Shown in pieces: positions 1-7,037 of a DNA stretch of 64,000 nucleotides. A program made the translations under genes and the position numbers. Source of the DNA: JAVWJP01 sp036638975 (GTDB lineage Bacteria > Bacillota > Clostridia > Oscillospirales > Ruminococcaceae); the NCBI GenBank assembly GCA_036638975.1, contig JAVWJP010000003.1:1-64000 (forward strand). The letters are read 5' to 3'. The notes under the pieces were generated by a model. It was not told the DNA's origin. It saw only the letters and a program-made list of their open reading frames with translations, and made no database searches. Every line of letters starts with the position of its first letter. Within the stretch, counting starts at the first letter, position 1.

Positions 1-779
1 GCTCTTACCTCGCCATTTGCCGAAACGTTATCGCTTGGTGCGGTAGCTGAAGGTGTTATTGTACCGCTGCTTGAACTGCCGCTTGAACTGCCGCTTGAAC
101 CACCGGATGTGCTATTAGAACGCACCTGAATCGTCGCAAAATTCTCTATATAGGTGTTACCATCCGGTCGTGCACAAATATTTACAGTTCCAACGCCCAC
201 TGCCGTTACAAGACCGTTCTTGTCCACTGTAGCCACTGCTTTATTATCAGACCACCACGTAACAGTGTCTGTAACTGTAGGTAATTTTGAGTAGATGGTT
301 AGCTCTGCTTTAAGCTGGTAAGTACCGCCGTTAATAAGCTTGACCAACCTAGGAGTTACCTTTATACCTGTGACCATTGATACATAAATATTCGCAGAAG
401 CACTCTTCGTTGGGTCAGACACTGAAGTTGCTGTAATAGTTGCATAGCCACTGCCAATTTCGCCATCGTCAAGCGCTACTGCCGTTACGCGACCTTTATT
501 GTCTACTTTAGCTACTCCTGGCTTATCAGACTTCCATGTAACATCTTTTGTAGCTGTTGATCCGCTATCGAGCACCACTGTTGCAGCAATATCAATATAT
601 TTGCCTACAAAAATGTTGTCCTCCTTGGTGCTTAATGTTACACTTATAACACCCGAGTCACCCGAGTTTGTCGCCCGGCTACCGCTCGCCGCAAAGGCGC
701 TTGTAAGCCCCATAGAAAATGTCATTGATACTGCCAGAATAAGGCTTAGTATCCGTCTGCCTGTAGTGTGTTTTTTCAT
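1..779 (-). CDS. Secreted Ig-like (Big_2) repeat surface protein, N-terminal part
   Basis: The reading frame opens at an ATG (777-779) behind an AGGAGG ribosome site and runs off the left edge, so the C-terminus is missing. Residues 1 to about 31 form a signal peptide: KKHTTGRR, a hydrophobic stretch, then AFAA. Two bacterial Ig-like repeats follow, each with the pattern of a beta strand, VTW(K/W)SD, VA(K/T)VD and G(R/L)VTAV. After these comes a Ser/Gly-rich linker. Big_2 domains are known from cell-surface adhesins and wall proteins. The ligand and the mode of anchoring cannot be told from this part. A good promoter lies upstream, so it is probably the first gene of its own unit. Confidence 0.82.
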   Translation of the reverse strand, partial: MKKHTTGRRILSLILAVSMTFSMGLTSAFAASGSRATNSGDSGVISVTLSTKEDNIFVGKYIDIAATVVLDSGSTATKDVTWKSDKPGVAKVDNKGRVTAVALDDGEIGSGYATITATSVSDPTKSASANIYVSMVTGIKVTPRLVKLINGGTYQLKAELTIYSKLPTVTDTVTWWSDNKAVATVDKNGLVTAVGVGTVNICARPDGNTYIENFATIQVRSNSTSGGSSGSSSGSSSSGTITPSATAPSDNVSANGEVR

Positions 780-844
780 CCTGTTTCCTCCTCATTTTTC
801 CCGTTTTTTATGATATATTTCGCCTATTAAAAGGTTTATAACTA

Positions 845-873
845 AATATATGACTTTTTCTTATACTTGTCAA
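845..873 (-). promoter_or_regulatory. Sigma-A promoter of the Ig-like protein gene
   Basis: On the - strand a TTGACA box (868-873) is followed after exactly 17 nt by TATATT (845-850). This gives a leader of about 60 nt before the ATG at 779. The -35 box lies inside a long perfect inverted repeat (855-908). Confidence 0.7.
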
Positions 874-908
874 TATTTTTTTTTAAATATTGACAAGTAT
901 AAGAAAAA
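855..908. repeat. Perfect 24-bp inverted repeat, 6-nt spacer
   Basis: Arms 855-878 and 885-908 are exact reverse complements separated by six T. The repeat covers the -35 box of the downstream - strand promoter and overlaps the U-tract of the cheW terminator. It could be an operator, a cruciform, or a relic of a small mobile element; the sequence alone does not decide. Confidence 0.75.
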
Positions 909-949
909 ACTACGCCCACATCCTTGCATAAAAGCAAAGCTGCGGGCGT
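904..949 (-). terminator. Rho-independent terminator after cheW
   Basis: Read on the - strand, a GC-rich stem (ACGCCCGCA at 949-941 pairing with TGTGGGCGT at 920-912, one wobble) is followed by six T at 909-904. It sits 17 nt past the cheW stop codon. Confidence 0.75.
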
Positions 950-966
950 GTTGTAATTTATTAATT

Positions 967-1482
967 TTACAGCTCAACGCTTGTAAGCTCCAGCATAGTG
1001 TCCTTACTCAATATTTTTCCTGTATCCAAAAGTAAAACCACTTTACTTTCAACCCTTGCCACACCTGTTAAGTAGCTGTCGCCCATATCACCCGCAAGCT
1101 TTGGCGGAATAGAAATTTTGTCGTCTGCAATGTCTGTCACTGCGTCTACGGAATCGACTATAAAGCCTATGCTGTTTTCGCATATATTTGTTACAATAAT
1201 GCAGGTTCTCTCATCATATGCCGCCTCCTGCTTATGAAAGCGCAGACGCACATCTATAAGCGGGATAATGTTCCCTCTTAAATTTATAACACCCTTGGCG
1301 TAATCGGGGAACTCGGGTATAACTGTAATTTCCTGTATGCCGACAATCTGCACAACATCTGCAATAGGTACACCAAAAAGCTGTCCGTCGGTCCAAAAAG
1401 TAAGATATTTACCGTACATTTCGGTATTACTGCCCACAAAATCTTCTTTAAAGTCTGCACCGTTAAAATTATTTGCCTGCAT
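967..1482 (-). CDS. cheW: Chemotaxis coupling protein CheW (copy 1)
   Basis: CheW links chemoreceptors to the kinase CheA at the membrane. The 171-residue product is a single CheW domain with the family hallmarks: GKYLTFW near the start, VPIADVVQIVGIQEIT, the AKGVINLRGNIIPLIDVRLRF core and DERTCIIV. I place the start at the ATG at 1482, because the GGAGG at 1490-1494 is 7 nt from it. The ATG two codons earlier is only 1 nt from that site. It follows the HD-GYP gene and appears to share its promoter. The paralogue at 10806 shares the core motifs, so two coupling proteins may serve different receptor sets. Confidence 0.95.
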   Translation of the reverse strand: MQANNFNGADFKEDFVGSNTEMYGKYLTFWTDGQLFGVPIADVVQIVGIQEITVIPEFPDYAKGVINLRGNIIPLIDVRLRFHKQEAAYDERTCIIVTNICENSIGFIVDSVDAVTDIADDKISIPPKLAGDMGDSYLTGVARVESKVVLLLDTGKILSKDTMLELTSVEL

Positions 1483-1524
1483 CTTCATTCCTCCGATAAT
1501 TAATGATAAGCGCTGCCTTTTAGT

Positions 1525-2799
1525 TCACATTGGCACGCCGTCGGTGTTTCTTTTTTCTAATCCTGCAATTTTATCGGTTATCACGCTGTTTACAGAAACA
1601 CAATAGCAATCTTCATTTGTTGCCACAAGGCGGTTTCCCACGCGCACTATGGGGAAGGCAAAGCGAAGCGGGCTTACATAAACCACAATACCTGTTTCGC
1701 CTGTCGAAAGGCTTACCGTTCTGCCTACAAGCTCTCTGGGCATATTCTCAAGAAACACCTCAACTATGGTTCTATCAAGGTGAGTAAACATTCTTTTAGA
1801 AAACTCATCAAGAACCTCAAAGGGCGAGCTTTGGCGCTTGTATACGCGCTTAGAAATCATCGCATCATAGACGTCCGATACCGCCGATATGCGGGCAAAA
1901 AAAGGTATCTCGTTTGATTTTAAATCGTCCGGATAGCCAGTACCGTCAATTCTCTCGTGGTGTCCGCGCACACCTGTAAGTACTTCTACATCTGTTTCGC
2001 CAGAATTAGTAAGTATATCGTATGAATAAGTGGCGTGCATTTTTATAATATCAAATTCTTCCGACGTAAGCCGTGCAGGCTTGTTAAGAACCTCCGGAGG
2101 AATTTTAAGCTTGCCTAAGTCGTGCAAAAGCCCTATTCGGATAAGCTTATGTGTTTGCTCCGGTGTAAGCGACATCCATTTGCTTATAAGACCGTTTAAA
2201 ACCGCCACGTCTATGCTGTGAGTGTATAGGCTGTCGTCCATCTGCCTAATCTCGTTTACGCAGCTTACGACAATTGTGTCGTCCACGTTATTTACAAGGT
2301 CCGCCACCATATTTGTTATCTCGGTGGCAGTTTGAAGCTCTATTTTATCGGTGTCACCTATCTCGCCCATCATGGCAACGGCATCTGTTATTATTATCCC
2401 ATATTGCTCTTTTGTGCGCTCCAGTCGTTTTACTTCTTCGGCGGTAAACGGCTTGCCCTTGCGCTTTGTCTTTTTCTTTTCTGTCTGCTCGCTTTTATCA
2501 TCAACTTCAAAAAGCTCCTCGTGGTATTTAATGCTGGCAGATAAAATTTCATCGCAGTAAGAGGCTTCTACAAATATTCCCTGCTGAAAAGCCGAAATTT
2601 CGCGCATACGCTCTATCATTTCTTCAGTGAGGTCAACATCACAGCAAAGCATGACATAAGTTGATTTATAACAATAATATATCCCGCAGGGAATGTGGAT
2701 TCCGGGATAAAAAAGGTCCGGGTTAATCTCTGCCAAATGACCATGTGAGCTTGCCGGTGTAAACTTTTTGCCGTTCGGCTGCCGTGTTCTGCGTGCCAA
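1525..2799 (-). CDS. HD-GYP domain cyclic-di-GMP phosphodiesterase
   Basis: The C-terminal half (about residues 190-350) is an HD-GYP domain: LLHDLGKLKIPP near residue 225 and HHERIDGTGYP near 286 supply the metal ligands and the GYP signature. HD-GYP enzymes hydrolyse c-di-GMP and typically favour motility. Residues 1-180 are not a recognised sensor; they include a Lys/Glu-rich linker near 100. A small beta-rich tail (GRTVSLSTGETGIVVYVSP) follows the catalytic domain. I choose a TTG start at 2799: GGAGGTGAT at 2803-2811 is correctly spaced for it. The in-frame ATG at 2826 would lie at or before the predicted transcription start. The product has 424 residues and is followed by cheW after a short gap. 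Confidence 0.9.
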   Translation of the reverse strand: MARRTRQPNGKKFTPASSHGHLAEINPDLFYPGIHIPCGIYYCYKSTYVMLCCDVDLTEEMIERMREISAFQQGIFVEASYCDEILSASIKYHEELFEVDDKSEQTEKKKTKRKGKPFTAEEVKRLERTKEQYGIIITDAVAMMGEIGDTDKIELQTATEITNMVADLVNNVDDTIVVSCVNEIRQMDDSLYTHSIDVAVLNGLISKWMSLTPEQTHKLIRIGLLHDLGKLKIPPEVLNKPARLTSEEFDIIKMHATYSYDILTNSGETDVEVLTGVRGHHERIDGTGYPDDLKSNEIPFFARISAVSDVYDAMISKRVYKRQSSPFEVLDEFSKRMFTHLDRTIVEVFLENMPRELVGRTVSLSTGETGIVVYVSPLRFAFPIVRVGNRLVATNEDCYCVSVNSVITDKIAGLEKRNTDGVPM

Positions 2800-2834
2800 T
2801 CCATCACCTCCGCAAAAAAAATTCATATGCAGAC

Positions 2835-2863
2835 ATTATAACCTAAATTTTATATTAAGTCCA
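2835..2863 (-). promoter_or_regulatory. Sigma-A promoter of HD-GYP-cheW
   Basis: TATAAT (- strand, 2835-2840) lies 17 nt after TGGACT (2858-2863). Transcription would start near 2828, about 29 nt before the TTG start. This placement rules out the earlier ATG as the main start. Confidence 0.65.
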
Positions 2864-2894
2864 CATTTTTTAATAAAAAAACTACTGTCACAGC

Positions 2895-2939
2895 AAAAAA
2901 AAGACAACAAAGGGTAGAATAGACTATCCTTTGCCGTCT
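2895..2939 (-). terminator. Rho-independent terminator after rubrerythrin
   Basis: On the - strand, AGACGGCAAAGG (2939-2928) pairs with CCTTTGTTGTCT (2913-2902) through 10 Watson-Crick and 2 G-T pairs, then a run of T follows. It isolates rubrerythrin from the HD-GYP gene. Confidence 0.8.
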
Positions 2940-2946
2940 AAAATTA

Positions 2947-3483
2947 CTAAATAACTACCTTTTCAAAAGCGCCTATAGCCTCGCACAAGGGGCAAACTGC
3001 GGGCGGTGCTTTGCCGTCTATCTCGTGAATATAGCCGCAAAAAGCGCAGCGATAAACTGTTCTCTCTGTCAGCTCACTGTCATTTTCGTCGCTGTTTTTA
3101 AGCTTTATAAATTCTTTAAGAAAGCGCTCTTCATGGGTTTTTTCTATACCGGCAACTTTTTCAAACATCTGTGCCAGCATCTCTAAGCCCTCCTCGCGCG
3201 CCTCCTTGGCAAAGCTTGGGTACATAGACTGCCACTCGCTGTTCTCGCCGTTTGCGGCGTCCTGCACGTTCTCATCGGTGTCGTTTATGCCGTTCATTAT
3301 TTTAAACCAAATTTTTGCGTGCTCTTTTTCGTTATCAGCCATCTTTAAAAACAAGTCGGCAGTTTCGTCCAGCCCCTCGGCTCTTGCTTTTTCGGCATAG
3401 TATGTATATTTGTTTCTTGCTTGAGATTCCCCCGCAAATGCAGCTTTTACATTTGCCTCAGATTTTTTACCTTTTAAATTCAT
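2947..3483 (-). CDS. rbr: Rubrerythrin (peroxide-reducing di-iron protein)
   Basis: Rubrerythrin reduces hydrogen peroxide in the cytoplasm of anaerobes. The 178-residue product shows the ferritin-like four-helix part with two ligand helices (AFAGESQARNKY with a downstream EKEHAKIW; EEGLEMLAQMFEKVAGIEKTHEER). A C-terminal rubredoxin domain carries two CxxC iron knuckles (CAFCG near 147 and CPLC near 164). Length and domain order are standard. It forms a single-gene unit between its own promoter and terminator, so its place among motility genes seems incidental. Confidence 0.97.
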   Translation of the reverse strand: MNLKGKKSEANVKAAFAGESQARNKYTYYAEKARAEGLDETADLFLKMADNEKEHAKIWFKIMNGINDTDENVQDAANGENSEWQSMYPSFAKEAREEGLEMLAQMFEKVAGIEKTHEERFLKEFIKLKNSDENDSELTERTVYRCAFCGYIHEIDGKAPPAVCPLCEAIGAFEKVVI

Positions 3484-3517
3484 ATTGCTTCCGCCTTTCT
3501 TTTATAGAATTTATATT

Positions 3518-3566
3518 AGTATACCACCAAAGTATACTTTGTCAAGAATAATAATTACTACTATAA
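3518..3566 (-). promoter_or_regulatory. Rubrerythrin promoter with palindromic spacer
   Basis: TTGACA (3540-3545, - strand) and TATACT (3518-3523) are 16 nt apart. The spacer is largely a 14-bp perfect palindrome, CAAAGTATACTTTG (3528-3541). Just upstream, 3552-3566 resembles a PerR box at 11 of 14 positions. An operator controlling a peroxide-defence gene is plausible. Which regulator binds is inference. Confidence 0.6.
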
Positions 3567-3581
3567 TGCAAACCAAAGCCC

Positions 3582-5594
3582 TTAGGATATACCCTCCCAA
3601 AATATGTCTACGCTGTCACCGTCCTTAATGGGTTGCAGGTATGAAGATGTCGCTTTGTCGTTTATGCGAAGTATTATATTTCCCTGCGGTTTGGTTGGGT
3701 CAATATCCACAATGGCAAGCATATCTATAAACTGATAATCTAAGCCCTCTTCTTTAGACGGCAGCTGCACCATGCTGCCGTTAAGGCGTATACTTATAGG
3801 CTTTTGCATCTTTACAACGTCAGTTCTCTGCGTAAGCTCGTAAGCCGGCTTAGCCTGTGCAAGGGCTTCTTCCGTCGGCTCGCCCTCGCCGCCTTGCATT
3901 GTATATTCCTCTTTTACGTTCGCTTCTCCGTCCTGTTCATCAAGCAGCGGCGGCTCTGTGTCGGCTTTCTCCTCGCTTTGCAGCGGCTGCTTAGGTACCA
4001 TTATCACCGCATCGCCCTCGCAAATAAGGTATTCCGGCTTTTGTTCTTCTTCATTTACATAAAAAGTGTATTCCTCAGGCATAGGGGTTATATCCCGCAG
4101 CGTCGGCTCTGCGTCTACGCCCTGTACAGCGGGCACCAGCCATATTTCGTCGCCGCTTTCCACCATCGTAGATATTGCACCCGACACACCGTTTATAGTT
4201 ATTTCCGCCGGCTTGTACATTCCACCGCGCATTATTTTTTTGTCACCGTTAAGAGTATATGTAACATTTTTGCCGCACTTGCCCATAAGCTTACTGTAGG
4301 GGTACCCGCAGGTCAGCAGGGAATCCATTACCGTAACGTTATAGCTGCGGAATATTCGTGTTTTTTTTCCGTTCACCATGACATGAAAGCCCTCGCGCAT
4401 ACCTGCCGCCGCGCCTGTCATGGCAATGCCTATCGGAGTTGCATATTCGGGGCCTGCCAAATCCAGCTCGGTGCGCACAACACGACCTATAAAATTGTTG
4501 CCGCCAACCGCAACTTTTTTGCGGTCTATCTTTAAATTATCCGCTATATAATCGCACAAAAGGGGTGCGCGGCTGCCGCCGCCCACCAAAAACACCGCCA
4601 TTGGTGCTTTACCGTTTACGCTCATAATCTTTTCGCATATTGTTGCCGTAAGCAGCTCTACAGCGGGCTTTAAAAGCTCTATAACCTCGTCCAGTGTAAG
4701 TGTATATTCAAAGCCCAATATATCCTTGTAGCTTATCTCAGGCAGCCCTGCCGCCGCCTCGTGCTTTATACGCTCGGCTGTAGAGAAATCCACAAGGCAT
4801 TTTTTTATAATTTCCTCCGTTACCTCGTCCCCCGCAACGGTTGCCATTGTATATGCCGAAACACCTCCGTTATCGGAGGTTGCAATGTCGGAGGTGCCCG
4901 CTCCTATATCTACAAGCGCTAAGTTTAAAAGGCGCAGCTCCTGCGGTATAACCGCATTCATTGCGGCTATTGGCTCCAACGTAAGGTGGCTTATATCAAG
5001 CCCTACAATATTCATTGTAGTGCATAGGCTGTCGACAACCTCGTTTGGTAAAAACGTTGCTATAACCTCCACCTTAGCAACACTGCCGCGGTGGTTAAGT
5101 ATAGTTGTAAATGGGTAGTCATCAAGGTAATAACGTATTACGGCGTGCCCCACACAATAATACCGCGTGCCCTCTTTTTCAGCATCAAGGCTTTCGCGCG
5201 CCGCCGTAACTGCCCCCATTTCAAGCTCGTAAACCCGTGTTTCTGTAATGCTTTCCGGTGCAGAAAAGTCTATCTGAAATGAAGCCTTGGCTGTTTTAAG
5301 AGAGCGCCCCGCCGCCGCCACACAAACATTTTTAAATTTAGTTTTAACGCGCTGCTCCAGCCGTGCTTTTACAGCAGTGGCAATGCGCGCAACCTGCTCT
5401 ATGTCCTCTATCTGCCCGTCCATCATCGCGCGCGTTGGGTGCTCCATCATTTCGGTTGCAATCACGTTAAAAAAAGCGCCCTCCTGCTTGCCCACCACGC
5501 CTATTACACTTCTTGTACCTATATCCAAAGCAAACACATATTCCTGTAGGTCCTCCGTCTTTTGGGCGGTTTTCCCATTTTTAACATCTGACAA
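3582..5594 (-). CDS. FtsA/PilM-like actin-fold ATPase with long C-terminal extension
   Basis: Residues 20 to about 400 have the actin-fold pattern of FtsA/PilM proteins: FALDIGTRSVIGVV (phosphate 1), ALVDIGAGTSDIA (phosphate 2), FLVGGGSRAP (adenosine) and an FtsA-like subdomain after phosphate 1. About 270 further residues follow: a beta-rich part, an acidic Glu/Gln/Pro linker near 540-600 and a final compact domain. Typical FtsA is about 420 residues, so this belongs to the longer clostridial group. It starts with TTG at 5594 behind GGGGAG. It is the last gene of the ylqG-ylqH-comFB-pilZ unit, which suggests a role at the envelope linked to motility or c-di-GMP. No ftsZ is nearby, and a true division role is not shown. 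Confidence 0.75.
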   Translation of the reverse strand: MSDVKNGKTAQKTEDLQEYVFALDIGTRSVIGVVGKQEGAFFNVIATEMMEHPTRAMMDGQIEDIEQVARIATAVKARLEQRVKTKFKNVCVAAAGRSLKTAKASFQIDFSAPESITETRVYELEMGAVTAARESLDAEKEGTRYYCVGHAVIRYYLDDYPFTTILNHRGSVAKVEVIATFLPNEVVDSLCTTMNIVGLDISHLTLEPIAAMNAVIPQELRLLNLALVDIGAGTSDIATSDNGGVSAYTMATVAGDEVTEEIIKKCLVDFSTAERIKHEAAAGLPEISYKDILGFEYTLTLDEVIELLKPAVELLTATICEKIMSVNGKAPMAVFLVGGGSRAPLLCDYIADNLKIDRKKVAVGGNNFIGRVVRTELDLAGPEYATPIGIAMTGAAAGMREGFHVMVNGKKTRIFRSYNVTVMDSLLTCGYPYSKLMGKCGKNVTYTLNGDKKIMRGGMYKPAEITINGVSGAISTMVESGDEIWLVPAVQGVDAEPTLRDITPMPEEYTFYVNEEEQKPEYLICEGDAVIMVPKQPLQSEEKADTEPPLLDEQDGEANVKEEYTMQGGEGEPTEEALAQAKPAYELTQRTDVVKMQKPISIRLNGSMVQLPSKEEGLDYQFIDMLAIVDIDPTKPQGNIILRINDKATSSYLQPIKDGDSVDIFWEGIS

Positions 5595-5609
5595 CTTCTA
5601 ATCTCCCCT

Positions 5610-6305
5610 TTAATCAAACGCGTTATCGCGCCTTTTTTTAAGTTCTATGCGCTGTAACTGGAATAAGTCCTTACAAAGATTATCATCGGTTCTTTGGCTG
5701 TTTTCAAAAAACTGACAGCCATAGCGGTAAAGTCTGGTATCAGACTCGCACATCCTGCATATCCGGCATTTAAAACGAAGTATATTTTTAAAAAGCAACA
5801 GCTCAACTTCAAAAACATCGTTCATCTGAAATATTTGGCTTGTGGCAAAGAGCAAGCCGTTAAGGCTTATGTTTTCCACCATAATCTCCAACGGAATATC
5901 CTCAGGATTCGGCTCCTTATCTTTATTTTCTTCATTTTTTTCTTCACGTACTCTAAGCTTTTTGTCCGCCGTAAGCGTGTACAAATTTGCTTTAACGCGC
6001 ACACTTACACGAAAAAACTCGCGGCGCTCAAAGTCCTGTATAGTTTCAACATTGCTAACCCTAAGCGACCATTGCGTAGAAGTAAACACTGTGCACCTAA
6101 AAAGCTGGAAGCCCAGCTTACTGTTAAATATACTTATTTTAACAGGTGTTTTGTAAGCAATAAGCATCATTTTTCCGCCCGCACTGTCTATTACATCTAT
6201 TCCTTCATCGTCTATGCGGTAAATTGTGCCTGTTGCCAAAAGTTCATTTTTCTCGCTCTCTATACGGCAAGACGAGCCCTCATATGCGCTGTCTAACGGT
6301 GTCAT
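5610..6305 (-). CDS. PilZ-domain flagellar brake protein (YcgR-like)
   Basis: The 231-residue product has an N-terminal beta-barrel of the YcgR_N type (residues 1-95). A PilZ domain follows, with the two c-di-GMP binding motifs: RREFFRV near 94-100 (RxxxR) and ENISLNGL near 145 (N/DxSxxG). YcgR/MotI-type proteins bind c-di-GMP and slow or disengage the motor. A charged loop rich in Lys, Glu and Asn near 120-135 interrupts the PilZ fold between the motifs. Ribosome site GGAGG. It lies directly upstream of the FtsA-like gene with a 15-nt gap. Confidence 0.88.
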   Translation of the reverse strand: MTPLDSAYEGSSCRIESEKNELLATGTIYRIDDEGIDVIDSAGGKMMLIAYKTPVKISIFNSKLGFQLFRCTVFTSTQWSLRVSNVETIQDFERREFFRVSVRVKANLYTLTADKKLRVREEKNEENKDKEPNPEDIPLEIMVENISLNGLLFATSQIFQMNDVFEVELLLFKNILRFKCRICRMCESDTRLYRYGCQFFENSQRTDDNLCKDLFQLQRIELKKRRDNAFD

Positions 6306-6350
6306 CTCTTAAAAGCCCTCCTGTATCTACCGCTGTAATGCGGCTTAATT

Positions 6351-6716
6351 TTATAATTCCTCTGCTGCGACAGAGTGTAAAAACATCTGCAAGGCGTCAG
6401 CTTGTCTTTCTCCCGCCGCTTTAAGCTGTGCCGCATCTGCCAAAACTCCGTCGTGTCCTCTGCCGCGAACTTTCTCTATGGCTAAAGTAAGCATCTGCAT
6501 TATATCCGCTATCTCCTGCTGCTCGCGGTTGCTGTACTCGCCATATACCTCGCCTTCTTTAGTGGTTATATAAAAGGTACGCAAGTGGTTAAGCGCGTCT
6601 GCCTCTATGGCAGATATACAGTCATCACATTTACATACATCATTATACTGCTTATTGTCCGATAAAATTCTCTTTAGGTAAAAAGATACTGAATCCTCCA
6701 TATAATTTTTAAGCAT
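6351..6716 (-). CDS. ComFB-family protein (putative cyclic-dinucleotide receptor)
   Basis: This 121-residue protein matches the late-competence ComFB family. Its first 50 residues contain MLKNYMEDSVSFYLKRIL and the cysteine motif CKCDDC, followed by an ALNHLRTFYI helix. The remaining 60 residues are helical and less conserved. ComFB relatives in cyanobacteria (CdgR/ComFB) have been reported as c-di-GMP receptors. Finding one next to a PilZ gene fits that role, but binding here is inference. Start ATG with GAGGG upstream. A second ComFB protein lies at 55158. Confidence 0.82.
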   Translation of the reverse strand: MLKNYMEDSVSFYLKRILSDNKQYNDVCKCDDCISAIEADALNHLRTFYITTKEGEVYGEYSNREQQEIADIMQMLTLAIEKVRGRGHDGVLADAAQLKAAGERQADALQMFLHSVAAEEL

Positions 6717-6734
6717 AATACACCCTCGTCCGGT

Positions 6735-7037
6735 TTATTTTTGTTGCGTATTAATTTCTTCACTATACTGCTTTATATTGCCCGAAATACTTATTATCTG
6801 TGTGTATATTGCAGCGACAACATCATAAAGCTCCGGCGGTATACTGCGCCCGACTTCAAGCATACAAAGCAGTGAAGCTGCGCTGTCATCGCGAAAAACG
6901 GGTATACCCTTTTGCTCCGCAATATCAATTATTTTTTCAGCCACAGCTCCGTAACCGGAGGCTATCACCACCGGTGCTGCGTCCTCCTCAAGCTGGTACC
7001 TAAGCGCAACCGCTTTTGTTTCTCTAGACAGTGACAT
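6735..7037 (-). CDS. ylqH: FlhB C-terminal-domain-like protein (YlqH/FhlB)
   Basis: The 100-residue product resembles only the cytoplasmic C-terminal domain of the export switch FlhB: AVALRYQ, PVVIASGYGAVAEKII, GIPVFRDDSAASLL, VGRSIPPELYDVVA. It lacks the membrane part and the autocleavage NPTH site. Stand-alone FlhB-C proteins (YlqH, FlhX) occur in many Firmicutes and can partly replace the FlhB domain. It overlaps the upstream FliK-like gene by 14 nt, which suggests coupled translation and a shared job in export specificity. Confidence 0.88.
   Translation of the reverse strand: MSLSRETKAVALRYQLEEDAAPVVIASGYGAVAEKIIDIAEQKGIPVFRDDSAASLLCMLEVGRSIPPELYDVVAAIYTQIISISGNIKQYSEEINTQQK

Noticed and set aside
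2800..2826. ATG at 2826 as the start of the HD-GYP gene
   Set aside because: It would be at the very 5' end of the transcript and lacks a ribosome site, while TTG 2799 has a near-perfect one.
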